A stretch of 64,000 nt of DNA from Pseudanabaena sp. FACHB-2040 (GTDB taxonomy: Bacteria > Cyanobacteriota > Cyanobacteriia > Phormidesmidales > Phormidesmidaceae), in NCBI RefSeq assembly GCF_014696715.1, contig NZ_JACJQO010000006.1, positions 276,778 through 340,777 of the forward strand. Direction: 5' to 3'. Positions 1-9,307 of the stretch are shown here, piece after piece. Made by a program: the position numbers and the translations under genes. The notes beneath the pieces are model-generated. The model did no database searches and was not told the origin of the DNA. It saw only the letters and a program-made list of their open reading frames with translations. Position 1 is the stretch's first letter, and each line of letters begins with the position of its first letter.

Positions 1-1075
1 GGTTCTCAGCGGTGGTGCTCCACATCAGCACGCCCACCTCGGGAGCCAGGGGTTTGCCGCTGCCGTCCTGAAACTTGCCATCTTTGAGGGCAAAGGGCAG
101 TGCTAGATCTGCCAGAGCCGGTTGAGTTTCTGGTGTGCCAATTACCACCAGCCGTTCATCCGGGTTAACGGCCCCGATAGAGTCAATCAGGCGCGTGTCG
201 AGCGGGCGGTAGTGGGCCACTCGCCCCAATGCCGCCTGCAGCCGAGCCGCATCGGTCAACCAGGCATCTTCGACTGTCGTGGGCAGCAGGTAGACAACCT
301 GGTTAGTCTGCAGACTGAGGGTGTCGAACAGCGGGTAGGGAAACTGGTCAAAGTTAGGCGTTACCGGCTGGGGCTCAAAGTTAAACACCAGCTTGGAGTC
401 GGGCAGCACCTCAGTCCACAGAGAAGGATCGTAGGGGTCTTGGGTGCAGGTAGGGGAATTGTTTTGCAGGGCTGCTACCACCAGCTCATTGTGGTCTTGC
501 AGCAAATCCAGCGGCACGTCAAACACCGCCTCGCCAATTTCGCCCTCCAGTTGGTTCAGCGGCAGACTGCCGACGCTGGTGCCGTTGAGCAGCACCGTCA
601 GGTTAGAGCGAGTGGCATAGAGGGCAGGCGAGTGACGGTAGCGCAGCAGCACCTTGACGGTTTCTGCCTGCCAGTTGCGAGGCCGGGTAAACTGCAGCCG
701 CCGCTCGTCATAGATACCGCTAAAGCGCAGGCGAGTGCCCACCACCGGACTGCGATTAAACTCCAGCACATACTGGCCCTTGGGCGCAGGGCTGACCACT
801 GGGCTGGCCGGCAGCGCCTCGGGCAGGGGCAGCAGTTCGGCAGTCGGGGCAGCAGTTGAGGCAGCAGCCGGAGCAGCATTCTGAGCGGCAGCGGGCGGGC
901 GGGTGGCGGGCGGAGCAGCATTCTGGGCCAGCACTGCGGGCAGAGGTAACCCAGTGAGCACCGCCAACGTCAGACCCATCAACAGCCCTAACGAACGGCG
1001 GCAGACGCGATGAGAAAACCGTCTAGAGGCCACAAGGGCAGACGACCGAGAGGGGGGAGAGGAGTTGGTAGACAT
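1..1075 (-). CDS. bcsB: Cellulose synthase regulatory subunit BcsB, C-terminus cut by window edge
   Basis: About 358 codons are visible, read on the minus strand from ATG at 1075 and open to the left edge. The N-terminus is basic, then a hydrophobic segment (about residues 29-50) ending in AVLAQ, a probable signal peptide. An Ala/Pro-rich linker follows, then a beta-sandwich-like region rich in BcsB-type phrases such as LTVLLNGTSVGSLPL and LDLLQDHNELVVAALQ. Near the edge ERLVVIGTPE and EVGVLMWSTTAEN resemble the BcsB segment before its carbohydrate-binding/flavodoxin-like domain. BcsB is the periplasmic partner of the BcsA synthase and guides the nascent glucan. It lies 45 bp after the GH8 gene, so it is the fourth gene of a minus-strand operon; bcsA is not in view and may follow off the edge. 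BcsB assignment is firm from context and sequence; activity is inferred. Confidence 0.85.
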   Translation of the reverse strand, partial: MSTNSSPPSRSSALVASRRFSHRVCRRSLGLLMGLTLAVLTGLPLPAVLAQNAAPPATRPPAAAQNAAPAAASTAAPTAELLPLPEALPASPVVSPAPKGQYVLEFNRSPVVGTRLRFSGIYDERRLQFTRPRNWQAETVKVLLRYRHSPALYATRSNLTVLLNGTSVGSLPLNQLEGEIGEAVFDVPLDLLQDHNELVVAALQNNSPTCTQDPYDPSLWTEVLPDSKLVFNFEPQPVTPNFDQFPYPLFDTLSLQTNQVVYLLPTTVEDAWLTDAARLQAALGRVAHYRPLDTRLIDSIGAVNPDERLVVIGTPETQPALADLALPFALKDGKFQDGSGKPLAPEVGVLMWSTTAEN

Positions 1076-1120
1076 GGCATTGCAGAGGATGCAGGCGAAA
1101 CGGCAGAAGAAAAAGACGGG

Positions 1121-2440
1121 CTAGCGAGAGCCAGTAGCGGTGCGGAACACAATGTCAGGGGGACTTTTGGGCAAGAGGGCAAACCAAGCCAGATTTTGGG
1201 TGTAGTAGGCCGTGTCGTTGTCCCAAAAGCCGTTGCGGTAGGCGGGTGCCAGCTTTTGCCGATAAATCTGCAAAGCTAGCAGTGGCGAAACCTGCTGCAG
1301 GGCGGGATAGAGCATGGCGTATTGGGCCGTAGCTTCGTAATCCACCAGCGCTTCTCCCGCTAAGCTGATGCGGGCAGGAATGCGCCGATCTTGCCGCCAG
1401 CGAGTCTCTAAGTGATCGAGCGAGGTGGACAGATAAGCCCTGGCCCGAGGTTCGGCGAACCAGGCCGAGTCGAGCGCTATCCGCCACCACACCCGGAAGG
1501 CGTCGAAGCTGTAGTTGCTCTTCACGGGGCTGTCTGGGGGCAAGGGCCGATAGGTGCCGGAAGCTGGGTCGTAGGCAATCCAATCGGCTGGCAAACCCGC
1601 AGGTGAAATGGCGGAGGATGCCTGCAGCATGGCGTAGCCACTGTCTACCAGCCTCAGCCAGGGTCGCTGCGGGTCTACCTGGGCAAACAGGCGGTAGGCG
1701 TAGGGCGAGAAGTAGGAGGGATTGAGAATCAGAGTATCGGGCTGATTCCAAAACGCCTCTGCTGGGCCGGGCAGGAGCTGGCGGCTACCGTCGGGCAACT
1801 CCACGGTGGAGTAGGCCCAGATGTCGGCCAGCTTGGCCCGAGCCGCCTCTAGATAGGCAGGACAGTTCCAGCGGCGGGCCGCCAGGATCAACGCGGTGGC
1901 AGCATCGATATCGGCATCGGTAGCGAAGTTAGGATCTAGGGTCTGCCATGCGCCCGTTTCACTGCGGCCCCAGTGCCAGGACCAGAGAGTATCGCTGGGC
2001 TCGCCACTGGGGCCCCGGCGAGCTAGGTTGCCTTCGGCCCAGGCATAGGTGCGCTGGAAGGTATCGGGGTCGTTGATCAAAACCGCTCGCCACATGGCAT
2101 AGGCTTGACCTTCTGAGGTAGAGCGGTCGTTGTCTTCCCGGTCGATCACTCGGCCATCGCCCTGGATAAAGCGGTCCCGGTAGGTCTGCCAGCTTTCTCG
2201 CAGCAGCGCCTCCTGAGGGCTGCTCTGCAGCAAAGACAGCTCGGTATTAGCCACAGAACAGGTGGCCACATCAGCCGCAGCCACGGCTGGGGCCAGCGCC
2301 GCCAAGCCCAGGCTCAGCGGCAGCCCCAGAGCGACCTGGTAAAGCCGCGTGAGCCATCTACGACGGGCAGAGTATTTCAGGGGGTAAACAGAGCGAACGT
2401 GTGGGTAGCGCATCGTTGATTCGGGTTTGGTGGAGTTCAT
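1121..2440 (-). CDS. bcsZ: Glycoside hydrolase family 8 endoglucanase (BcsZ-like)
   Basis: 439 residues. A signal peptide is visible at about 27-56 (RRRW then a Leu/Ala-rich core ending AAADV). The mature part has GH8 landmarks: the segment DNDRSTSEGQAYAMW holds the catalytic general-acid Glu (about E110), and ATDADIDAATALILAARRW (about 174-191) carries the conserved Asp cluster. The region around LNPSYFSPYAYRLFA is also typical of BcsZ/CelC. BcsZ is a periplasmic endo-1,4-beta-glucanase that trims or untangles glucan during cellulose export and occurs in bcs operons. It is 30 bp downstream of the TPR gene and 45 bp upstream of bcsB. ATG at 2440 is used; an in-frame ATG nine codons later is an alternative start. 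Confidence 0.88.
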   Translation of the reverse strand: MNSTKPESTMRYPHVRSVYPLKYSARRRWLTRLYQVALGLPLSLGLAALAPAVAAADVATCSVANTELSLLQSSPQEALLRESWQTYRDRFIQGDGRVIDREDNDRSTSEGQAYAMWRAVLINDPDTFQRTYAWAEGNLARRGPSGEPSDTLWSWHWGRSETGAWQTLDPNFATDADIDAATALILAARRWNCPAYLEAARAKLADIWAYSTVELPDGSRQLLPGPAEAFWNQPDTLILNPSYFSPYAYRLFAQVDPQRPWLRLVDSGYAMLQASSAISPAGLPADWIAYDPASGTYRPLPPDSPVKSNYSFDAFRVWWRIALDSAWFAEPRARAYLSTSLDHLETRWRQDRRIPARISLAGEALVDYEATAQYAMLYPALQQVSPLLALQIYRQKLAPAYRNGFWDNDTAYYTQNLAWFALLPKSPPDIVFRTATGSR

Positions 2441-2470
2441 GGCTGAATTGGGATGAAGGGCCTGAATTCC

Positions 2471-4765
2471 TCAATACCGTTCCCAGTGTGGCTGAAACCC
2501 GCGGCGGCGGAGCAGGTCGACCTGCAGTTCCTCAATTCGCTGATTGACTGAATCTGTCTGCGGATTGGGCGGCAGGTTTTGCATTTGCTCCAGGGCGGTC
2601 AGTCGATAGTCTTGGGCGGCATTGAGTTCTGCGATCGCAAGTCGTGCCCCCCAATCTTCCGGTTCCCTGGCCAAGACTGCTTCATACAATCTTCTGGCTT
2701 CGCCATAGCGGCCCTGCTGAAATCGCACCCCAGCCAGCGCATTGGTGGCCCCGATCTGATTGGGGTCGAGCGCCAAAATCGTTTCATAGGCTTGGCTAGC
2801 CCGCTGCAGGTCGCCCTGCTGCTGCGCCAGCTCGCCCTGGAAAAAGTAAACTGTGGGATCTTCGGGCGAGTCGGCCACCAGCGCTGCGACTTCAGCCTCA
2901 GCCAGAGCCGGATCGCGCTCGGCTAGCAGCTGAATCTGCCGCCAGCGAATCCCTGCAGCTTTGGGGTCAAGGGCTAGCAGCGCCTCGTACAGGCCGGCCC
3001 GCTCTGGCGTTGCGGCTAAAGCTGCCGTTAGCTGCCACACCTCTGGCGGCGGATTATCATCCAGTGAGTTGGCAGCCAGCCACTGATCTAGGCGCTTGCC
3101 TGCCTCGGCTTCCGACAAGGCTCCGGTTTTATGGGAGAGGTAGGCCCAACCCAGCGGCCAGGTCAGGTTTCCAGGGTCGGCCTGCATCACCTGTTCGTAA
3201 ACGGCGATGGCCCGCTCTGGCTGGCCCTGCAGCGTGCGAACGTAGGCTAGTCCCCGCAGGGCATCGCCGAGAATAGCCGAACCCGGATTCGCAGCGACCA
3301 ACGTCTCATAGCGTTTGCCGCTGGCTTCCAAATCGCCCATTTGCCGCTCCAGGTCTGCCAGCAGCAGATCAACGGCCAAGTCGCCGCGCCCAAAAGAGGT
3401 TTCCCGATAAGCGGCCAGAGACGACTGGGCTGCAGCCAGGTTATTTTGCTCAAGCTGCATCTGAGCCACGCGGAAGATGAGCAGCGGCTCATCCAGGCCA
3501 GCTGCGATCGCACCTTCGTACACCGGCAGCAGTTCCGGCTCTGGCTGCTCCAGGCGAATCAGCGCTAGCGTAATCGCCCGCCGCTCTGAGGGTGCTTCTG
3601 GCAGCGGAGTCACCAGCGGGGCAAGCTGGGCGGCCAGATCGGCGGCAGGCAGTTCGCCCAGGATGTAAGCCAGGGTCAGGGTTTGGACCTGTAGGCTAAC
3701 CGCTGAGGGGTTATCTTGAGCCAGCTGACGCAGCAGAGCCAGCGCCTGGGGTTGGGTCGGCGGCCACTCGCTCAAAACATCGGCCACTTCGCGCTGTAGG
3801 CCGAAGCTAGGAGCCGTTGTCTCGCTCAACACCTGCTGATAAAGTGCAGCGGCCTCTTCAAATAGGGCCGAGTCACCCTGACGCCGACCCAGAGCACTAA
3901 GGGCGCGGGCCAGAGAGAGGCGAGCACTGGACTGGCCGCGCAAGGGGGCCAGGGTAGCCAGCGCCTGGTCAGTCTGACCATTGCTGCCATAGGCTACGGC
4001 TAGAAACGTGCGAATCTGCACCGCTACCGGATCAAGCTGAGCGGCAGGCTTCAGCCGGGGGGTGAGGACAGCAATGGCCGCTTCGCTCTGACCGCTTTCC
4101 TGCAGGGCCAGGGCATAGGCCGAAACAGCATTGTCGGGCACCGTGCGGCCCCCGGTCATGTAGCGCCGAAACAGGCTTAGCCCCTGGGCATAGTCGCCGC
4201 TGTAGGTATAAATTTGGGCTGCGCCCAGCACGGTATCGGGGCTGGGATTATTTGGCAGCAGGCGCTCATAGTCGGCTAGGGCAGCAGGAAACTGGCCCTG
4301 GTAGCCGTAGAGCAGCGCTCGCTGAGCGCGAGCTGCAGCGTTGGCCGGGTCTTGATCGAGCAGGGTAGTCAGCGCTGCAATGCCCTGGGCCTGCCACTCA
4401 GGTCGGTAAGCGCCCAGCTGCCCTACTGCCGCCAGCGCTTCCGGCTGACTAGGAGACTGCTGCAGCACCGCCTGAAATGCCTGCCAGGCATTGGCATCTT
4501 GCCCTGCCCGCTGATAGGCCTGGGCCAGGCCCAGCTTGGCTTCTAGTGACTGGGGGTAGCGCTGTAGGGCTTGCCGGAAAGATGCGATCGCATCCTCCAC
4601 CCAGCCCCTTTCCAGGTGGCCATATCCCTGGCGCACCTCAGCTGGCAAATTTTGGGCCGCAACCGGCAGCATGAGCGTCAGCCCGGTCATGATCGCTCCT
4701 AAGAGAGACGTGATCAGTCTCGTCCCTGCGCCCCACTGATAAAACTGTGTCTGCTTTTGGCTCAT
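2471..4765 (-). CDS. BcsC-like periplasmic TPR protein
   Basis: 764 residues. The N-terminus has a signal peptide (about 1-38, ending LPVAAQ). The rest is a chain of tetratricopeptide repeats, for example YGHLERGWVEDAIASFRQAL at about 48-67 and further units around AYVRTLQGQPERAIAVYEQV and QGELAQQQGDLQRASQAYE. Proteobacterial BcsC has an N-terminal TPR superhelix joined to a C-terminal outer-membrane barrel. Here the chain ends after the TPRs without a barrel. The barrel-like protein is instead the preceding gene, whose stop overlaps this start by four bases, implying translational coupling. Inferred role: the periplasmic scaffold of a split BcsC that carries the glucan to an outer-membrane pore. 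A general TPR secretion protein is the fallback. Confidence 0.75.
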   Translation of the reverse strand: MSQKQTQFYQWGAGTRLITSLLGAIMTGLTLMLPVAAQNLPAEVRQGYGHLERGWVEDAIASFRQALQRYPQSLEAKLGLAQAYQRAGQDANAWQAFQAVLQQSPSQPEALAAVGQLGAYRPEWQAQGIAALTTLLDQDPANAAARAQRALLYGYQGQFPAALADYERLLPNNPSPDTVLGAAQIYTYSGDYAQGLSLFRRYMTGGRTVPDNAVSAYALALQESGQSEAAIAVLTPRLKPAAQLDPVAVQIRTFLAVAYGSNGQTDQALATLAPLRGQSSARLSLARALSALGRRQGDSALFEEAAALYQQVLSETTAPSFGLQREVADVLSEWPPTQPQALALLRQLAQDNPSAVSLQVQTLTLAYILGELPAADLAAQLAPLVTPLPEAPSERRAITLALIRLEQPEPELLPVYEGAIAAGLDEPLLIFRVAQMQLEQNNLAAAQSSLAAYRETSFGRGDLAVDLLLADLERQMGDLEASGKRYETLVAANPGSAILGDALRGLAYVRTLQGQPERAIAVYEQVMQADPGNLTWPLGWAYLSHKTGALSEAEAGKRLDQWLAANSLDDNPPPEVWQLTAALAATPERAGLYEALLALDPKAAGIRWRQIQLLAERDPALAEAEVAALVADSPEDPTVYFFQGELAQQQGDLQRASQAYETILALDPNQIGATNALAGVRFQQGRYGEARRLYEAVLAREPEDWGARLAIAELNAAQDYRLTALEQMQNLPPNPQTDSVNQRIEELQVDLLRRRGFQPHWERY

Positions 4766-6261
4766 TCGAAGGTTCTCCTGATTTCTTGCCAGGACAGGTC
4801 ATAGCGAACGCGTAACCCTAGGTAGGTTTCGCTAAAGGCATTGCGCTGCTGCACCGAGGCCCCCGCCCGCAGGTTAGGCGTCAGGCGCACATCGTAAAAC
4901 AGCTCCAGCACATCCGGCTGGGGCTGGCCGCTAATCTGCTGCAGCGAAGCATTAGAAAGCTGTCGGCCATAGGCCAACCCCAGCCGGTCCTGCGGCAAAA
5001 ACACATCCAGGGCATTCACACCGAAGCTGAAGGTGTTGCCCCCCTCACCCAAATCGAGGTTGTTGTACCAGCCGTAGCGGCCAAACAGGCCCAGTTTGAG
5101 TTCAGGAATAAAGTATTCTGCGTTGAGGCCAAAGGCCGATTCCCGGTCGCCCGGCTGTGGCCCCAAGCCCGAACCACCCTGGCGCGGCACCGCAAAAACC
5201 TCCTCAAAGCCCGTGCCAAACCCAGCGTCGCGCCCGGTAGCGTAGGTACCGCGCACAATCGCATTGCCAAAGCGCACCCCCACTTCCCCAGCAAAAGCGT
5301 CGAGCGTAAAGCTGCCCAAATCGCGGGAGGAAGAAAAGGCAGTAGCCGTCAGCGATAGTTCATCTAGCGGCGTCCAATTCACCAGCACACCAGGCCGAGA
5401 GGAAATGTTGGCCGCGCTCAGAGCCGGGTTAGTTTGAAATACGGGGTTAAAAAAGTGGGTCACCGCATCTTTAGCAAAGCTGTTGCGGTCAAAGTAGGAG
5501 GTCAGATCCATCAGCCCCACCGTGAACCGCAGCTCCGGCAAATTAGCAGGAGAGGCTGTAACATACAGCTCATTCACGCTCAGGCCCGTTTGGGGAGAAT
5601 CGGCAAAGGAGTTGCCTGCAGTCAGGTCTACCACCGCCCCGGCAAACACCGAGGGGCTAAAGGTGTAAATGCCGCCCACTCGCAATCGGGCCGACAGATC
5701 ATCGCCCTGCAGCAGCGCGGCTCCCTGCAGGTAGACTTCTGGCTGCCCCACCACACCCGTCGTCAGCCGATCGCTAGAGCGCACCGCTGGGTCAGTCTCT
5801 GGCACCAATGGATCGGAGGAGGCACCCGCTGGCTCAGTCTGCAGCTCAGGCGTTGTTTGAGCCAACTCTATTAGAGCTGAAGCGGTCTGATCCGAGACAG
5901 TTTGGTCTAAAGCAGTGTCTTCTGTGGTTGGGACTGGGGTTTCTGTCGCTAAAGCTTCTGGGGCAGCAATTGGGGCCAGGGCCAGATTTGCGAGAGGCGC
6001 AGTGATTGCTGCCAAGGGTCGTTCTAAAGCGACCACTTTAGCCGGAACTTTGACAAATTTGGGCGGCCTGCTGGAAACGGGTAGGGGTGCGATCGCACTT
6101 GGCCCAGTCGCCTCTGTCGCTGTACTCAAAGCAGCTGATGGCGGCGCGCCAGCTTCAGCGCGAACAGGCCGTAGATCTAGACCTACTGCCATTAGCGCCA
6201 TCGCAAATAGACAAATTAATTCAAGACCCCAAGACGGATCTAAAGAATTTCTATTTAACAT
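4762..6261 (-). CDS. Outer-membrane beta-barrel, OprB-like porin in the cellulose operon
   Basis: 499 residues. A signal peptide (about 1-36, ending RPVRAEA) is followed by a roughly 130-residue Ala/Thr/Pro-rich linker, then a strand-rich region from about residue 170 to the end with alternating hydrophobic residues and Gly/aromatic girdles. Phrases such as ELRFTVGLMDLTSYFDRN and NWTPLDELSLTATAFSS, and the terminal strands LELFYDVRLTPNLRAGASVQ, look like cyanobacterial OprB-type carbohydrate porins; no S-layer-homology domain is seen. It is the first gene of the operon, followed by the TPR protein with a four-base ATGA overlap. Inferred role: the exit pore equivalent to the BcsC C-terminal barrel. 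An unrelated sugar porin is possible. Start is ATG at 6261, after a long AT-rich spacer. Confidence 0.7.
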   Translation of the reverse strand: MLNRNSLDPSWGLELICLFAMALMAVGLDLRPVRAEAGAPPSAALSTATEATGPSAIAPLPVSSRPPKFVKVPAKVVALERPLAAITAPLANLALAPIAAPEALATETPVPTTEDTALDQTVSDQTASALIELAQTTPELQTEPAGASSDPLVPETDPAVRSSDRLTTGVVGQPEVYLQGAALLQGDDLSARLRVGGIYTFSPSVFAGAVVDLTAGNSFADSPQTGLSVNELYVTASPANLPELRFTVGLMDLTSYFDRNSFAKDAVTHFFNPVFQTNPALSAANISSRPGVLVNWTPLDELSLTATAFSSSRDLGSFTLDAFAGEVGVRFGNAIVRGTYATGRDAGFGTGFEEVFAVPRQGGSGLGPQPGDRESAFGLNAEYFIPELKLGLFGRYGWYNNLDLGEGGNTFSFGVNALDVFLPQDRLGLAYGRQLSNASLQQISGQPQPDVLELFYDVRLTPNLRAGASVQQRNAFSETYLGLRVRYDLSWQEIRRTFE

Positions 6262-7241
6262 AATGGACCCAAAGATTGCTCAGAATAAGGTTGATCTAAA
6301 TGTTGATCCGTGCGCCCAATGGTATTCAGTAGTCTTGCCTGATCAAAACCTGATTAGAAATCTATGAAAATGCCACAACAGCTATCGCTAAACATTCCGT
6401 AGATGCGCGAAACGCTGTCTTTTAGAAACCTGTTGTAGCCCTATCCAAGTATTGACTTGCATGATTGCAGGCCAATTTCAGCCTGACTCCAGGCTTGAAT
6501 CAGAATTTAATGAGTACTTAGAAGCAAAAATATGAAATTACTCTATGGCGAGCTCATGGCAGCACAAATCCCCTAATTCCAAAGACGCTCAATACGGCTC
6601 AAATCTAAAAAATCAAACTCTTCAAGGGCAAACTAGCCTTGACAGACGATTCTCAAGCATTTTGAGCTTAAAACTAAATCAGGCAGCCCACACAACAAGC
6701 TGACAGTGACGACGACGGGCTGGAAGAACTCTCAGGAAACTCAGGAACTTCGATTGTAAAAAAGTAGTTACTTTTAATGATCTATTCAGACCCAGGTAGA
6801 TTCATCAGGAGGTTTTTTGAGCTTAGGGCAAAAATAAGCAAGTAGTTTTTCGAAGTGCCTGAAGGCATAGCCCACAACCGCTGCCAACCCCAGGAAAATT
6901 TAAATTACAGCAAGATTCAGCTTCAACTTCTTAACCTAGAAAATACATAAATTTGCTAAAAATCCTGCATAAATATGATGTAAACCTTCCTGTCAAAGGC
7001 AGCTTAGAACGAAGTCTACAAAAGATGGTTGGTTCCCTTAAACATCAGGCTCTCATAAGATTCTGATGAATTGAGAAATCCAATTTGTAAACTGCTGACA
7101 AAAAAGTCCAAAAAGCCTGACATTGACCTTTTGTCAATGCCATCTTACGCGAAGGACAAAAGCCCTATCAGCAGGTTTCCCTCTCAAAGCCGTTTATTCA
7201 AGCATCTATTTCAGGTCTGTCTTTTACCGTTTGGCAAAGCT
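6262..7241. other. AT-rich spacer between divergent genes
   Basis: About 980 bp, clearly richer in A and T than the flanking genes. It separates the minus-strand cellulose operon from the plus-strand lipoprotein. No convincing ORF, tRNA or strong hairpin was found. It presumably carries both divergent promoters. The plus-strand reading frame is open from a TTG at 7071, but the first 57 residues do not look like coding sequence and precede a normal lipoprotein signal peptide. Confidence 0.5.
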
Positions 7242-7997
7242 ATGGAAATGTCTTGGCCCATCCTCTCCTGGAAAACACTAGCCCGCTGGAGCAGCCTAGC
7301 GGGAATTGTTTTCGGCCTAGCAGGCTGTGAGCAGCTCCCCTCTCTAATGCCATCCTTGAAAGAGGTAGACTTAAGCCTTCAAGTTGAGCCTGCCGAGCAG
7401 CCAGGGGAGTTTGCGATCGCAGGTCAGACCAACCTACCCAACGGCACGCAAATGGTCGTTTTAGCCGTTCGTCAGCTCCAGCCTAGCCAACCTGTTGCAG
7501 CAGCATCTGCGGCTCAGCCCACCTACGCTATCTTGGCCTATCAGCCAGTTCAAGTAACCGCCGGACAATGGCAGGCCAACCTCAATCTTTGGCAAGTCTC
7601 ACCTGAGGGGGCCTACCGCGAACCCTGGCAGCTAGAAGCAACCAAGCTCAATCTAGCAGTAGAGCCTGCTCCCGAAGTACAGTTTATCGTCACCCTAGCT
7701 CCCCAGGGACTGCTGGCCTCTCTAGAAGACCAGCTCAAGCAGCAGGGGCTACGGTTGCCGCAGCCCCTGCTCCGAATCACCCAGCAGGGCGATCGCTTTC
7801 TCCAAACAGAACAGGTACGGCTAGTCACCCTGCCCACAGGCAGCACCACTCCCCCCGGCGTGCGCCCCGAAGATGTAAACGGCGGCTGGGGAGAGCGCTA
7901 CCGACTGGTGCCAGAACCGCCTCTGCCTTACACTCTCGATCCAGAAGACGAACGCAAGACCGATGCACCAGCCGCCATTGAGGAATACTTGTTCTAG
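7242..7997 (+). CDS. Lipoprotein of unknown function
   Basis: About 251 residues from ATG at 7242. The signal peptide contains the lipobox LAGC with the lipidation Cys at about residue 29, so the mature protein should be membrane-anchored. The body has alternating beta-type sequence (VDLSLQVEPAEQPGEFAIAG, TQMVVLAVRQLQPSQP) and ends acidic. I do not recognise a family with a known function. The frame stays open further upstream to TTG 7071, but placing the start at 7242 puts the hydrophobic signal at the N-terminus. It stands alone between the AT-rich spacer and a convergent pentapeptide-repeat gene. Confidence 0.7.
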   Translation: MEMSWPILSWKTLARWSSLAGIVFGLAGCEQLPSLMPSLKEVDLSLQVEPAEQPGEFAIAGQTNLPNGTQMVVLAVRQLQPSQPVAAASAAQPTYAILAYQPVQVTAGQWQANLNLWQVSPEGAYREPWQLEATKLNLAVEPAPEVQFIVTLAPQGLLASLEDQLKQQGLRLPQPLLRITQQGDRFLQTEQVRLVTLPTGSTTPPGVRPEDVNGGWGERYRLVPEPPLPYTLDPEDERKTDAPAAIEEYLF

Positions 7998-8139
7998 CCT
8001 AGAACGGGTTCAGAAGATGCCGGGAAGCGGGAGAGCCAGAAGCCAGGAATAGAAGAGAGGGAGAAGTAAACAGAAACTTCAACCTCTCACCTGAAGATGC
8101 AGGACTATTTAACCCCCTTGCCCCTCTTGCCCCTATTTC

Positions 8140-9171
8140 TTAGCTGAGAGAAACCTGCCCCGGCGGATCAAACAGTAGATGGGGCAAGATTGCCCCCGCA
8201 AGCTGAGCATCTTCTAAAATAGCGTCCTCTAAATTAGCGCCCGTGAGATTAGCCCCACTCAAGTCCGCTCCCATCAGATTGGCCCGCATTAAATTAGCAT
8301 CGCTCAGATCGCTTTCTCGCAGGCAGGCTCCCCATAGATCAGCGCCCATTAAGTTTGCGCCGGCCAGGTTCGCTGTCTGCAAATTAACTCCAGCCAACTG
8401 AGCACCACTCAAATCGGCCCCCCAGAGAGAAGCGCCTGGAGCAATCCGGTAAAGCTCCTGTTCCAGAAGCAGGCTGCTCTCAGGAAAAAGCGTGCTGTCG
8501 CTGTAAATCGCTCCCTGCAAATTCGCATCCGTTAGACTGGCATGCTGCAGGTTAGCGGCCAAGAACTGGGCTCTGCAACCATTAATCTGGCTCAAATCAG
8601 CTCCGGTCAGGTCGGCTCCATTGAGGTTGGCCTCGGCCAAATCTGCACTCGAAAGATCGGCCTCTCGTAAGTTTGCGCCCGTCAGGTTGGCTCGCCGCAG
8701 CGCCGCACCAAATAGGTTAGCTCGGCTCAGGTTGGCCTGGCTCAAATCAGCCTCAGAAAGGTCACTGCCGCTCAAATCTTGGCCCCGCAGGTCACTGCCA
8801 GCCAGCTGACTGCCCGGTTCTATCAGGTACATGCCAGCTTGGTCGGGGCGGAAGCCTACCGGAAACTGGGTCTGCCCGTTGTAAAGCGCGCCCGTTAAGT
8901 CTGCCTGCTCTAGCTGAGTTTGTTCTAGACAGGCTGAGCGCAGGTCGGCCTTTTTCAGATCAGCCTGGTGCAGGTTGGCCCGGGTCAATTGAGCCTCACG
9001 CAAATTGACCTGCCGCAGTGAACTGCCGCTCAGGTTAGCCCCCTGCAGGTCAACCCCCCACAGGTCGGCCTGGTCGAGGTTGATGTGGCTCAAATCGACC
9101 TGCTGCAGATTCAGGTCGCTAAAGTCTCGTTCTCCCGAGGCGTAACGCTGCCTTAGCTCCCCCGTTTTCAT
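8140..9171 (-). CDS. Pentapeptide-repeat protein
   Basis: About 343 residues from ATG at 9171 (MKTGELRQRYASGERDF); an in-frame ATG five codons earlier is possible. Almost the whole chain is A(D/N)LXX pentapeptides (LSHINLDQADLWGVDLQGAN and many more), predicted to fold as a right-handed quadrilateral beta-helix. The helix is interrupted twice by a similar insert, near YNGQTQFPVGF and YSDSTLFPESS, giving three blocks. No signal peptide or membrane helix is seen, so it is probably cytosolic. The biochemical role of most cyanobacterial pentapeptide proteins is unknown. It is transcribed alone, convergent with the lipoprotein gene. Confidence 0.85.
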   Translation of the reverse strand: MKTGELRQRYASGERDFSDLNLQQVDLSHINLDQADLWGVDLQGANLSGSSLRQVNLREAQLTRANLHQADLKKADLRSACLEQTQLEQADLTGALYNGQTQFPVGFRPDQAGMYLIEPGSQLAGSDLRGQDLSGSDLSEADLSQANLSRANLFGAALRRANLTGANLREADLSSADLAEANLNGADLTGADLSQINGCRAQFLAANLQHASLTDANLQGAIYSDSTLFPESSLLLEQELYRIAPGASLWGADLSGAQLAGVNLQTANLAGANLMGADLWGACLRESDLSDANLMRANLMGADLSGANLTGANLEDAILEDAQLAGAILPHLLFDPPGQVSLS

Positions 9172-9307
9172 TGTGATTGAACGCATAGTCCTTAAGGACG
9201 TCCGATAATTACAGGAACGTTTTCTAAGCTATGCAAACACAGAAACTGTTCGACAGGAGAAAATTAATAAAGAAACAGCTTACTTGTGTGTAGTTTTCAT
9301 GATCAAA

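Noticed and set aside
122..859. Plus-strand open frame of 245 codons
   Set aside because: It is antisense to the bcsB frame, which has a signal peptide and BcsB-like phrases; the plus-strand translation has no domain.
1155..1751. Minus-strand frame of 198 codons inside the GH8 gene
   Set aside because: Different frame from the GH8 catalytic motifs; Arg/Ser-rich with no fold.
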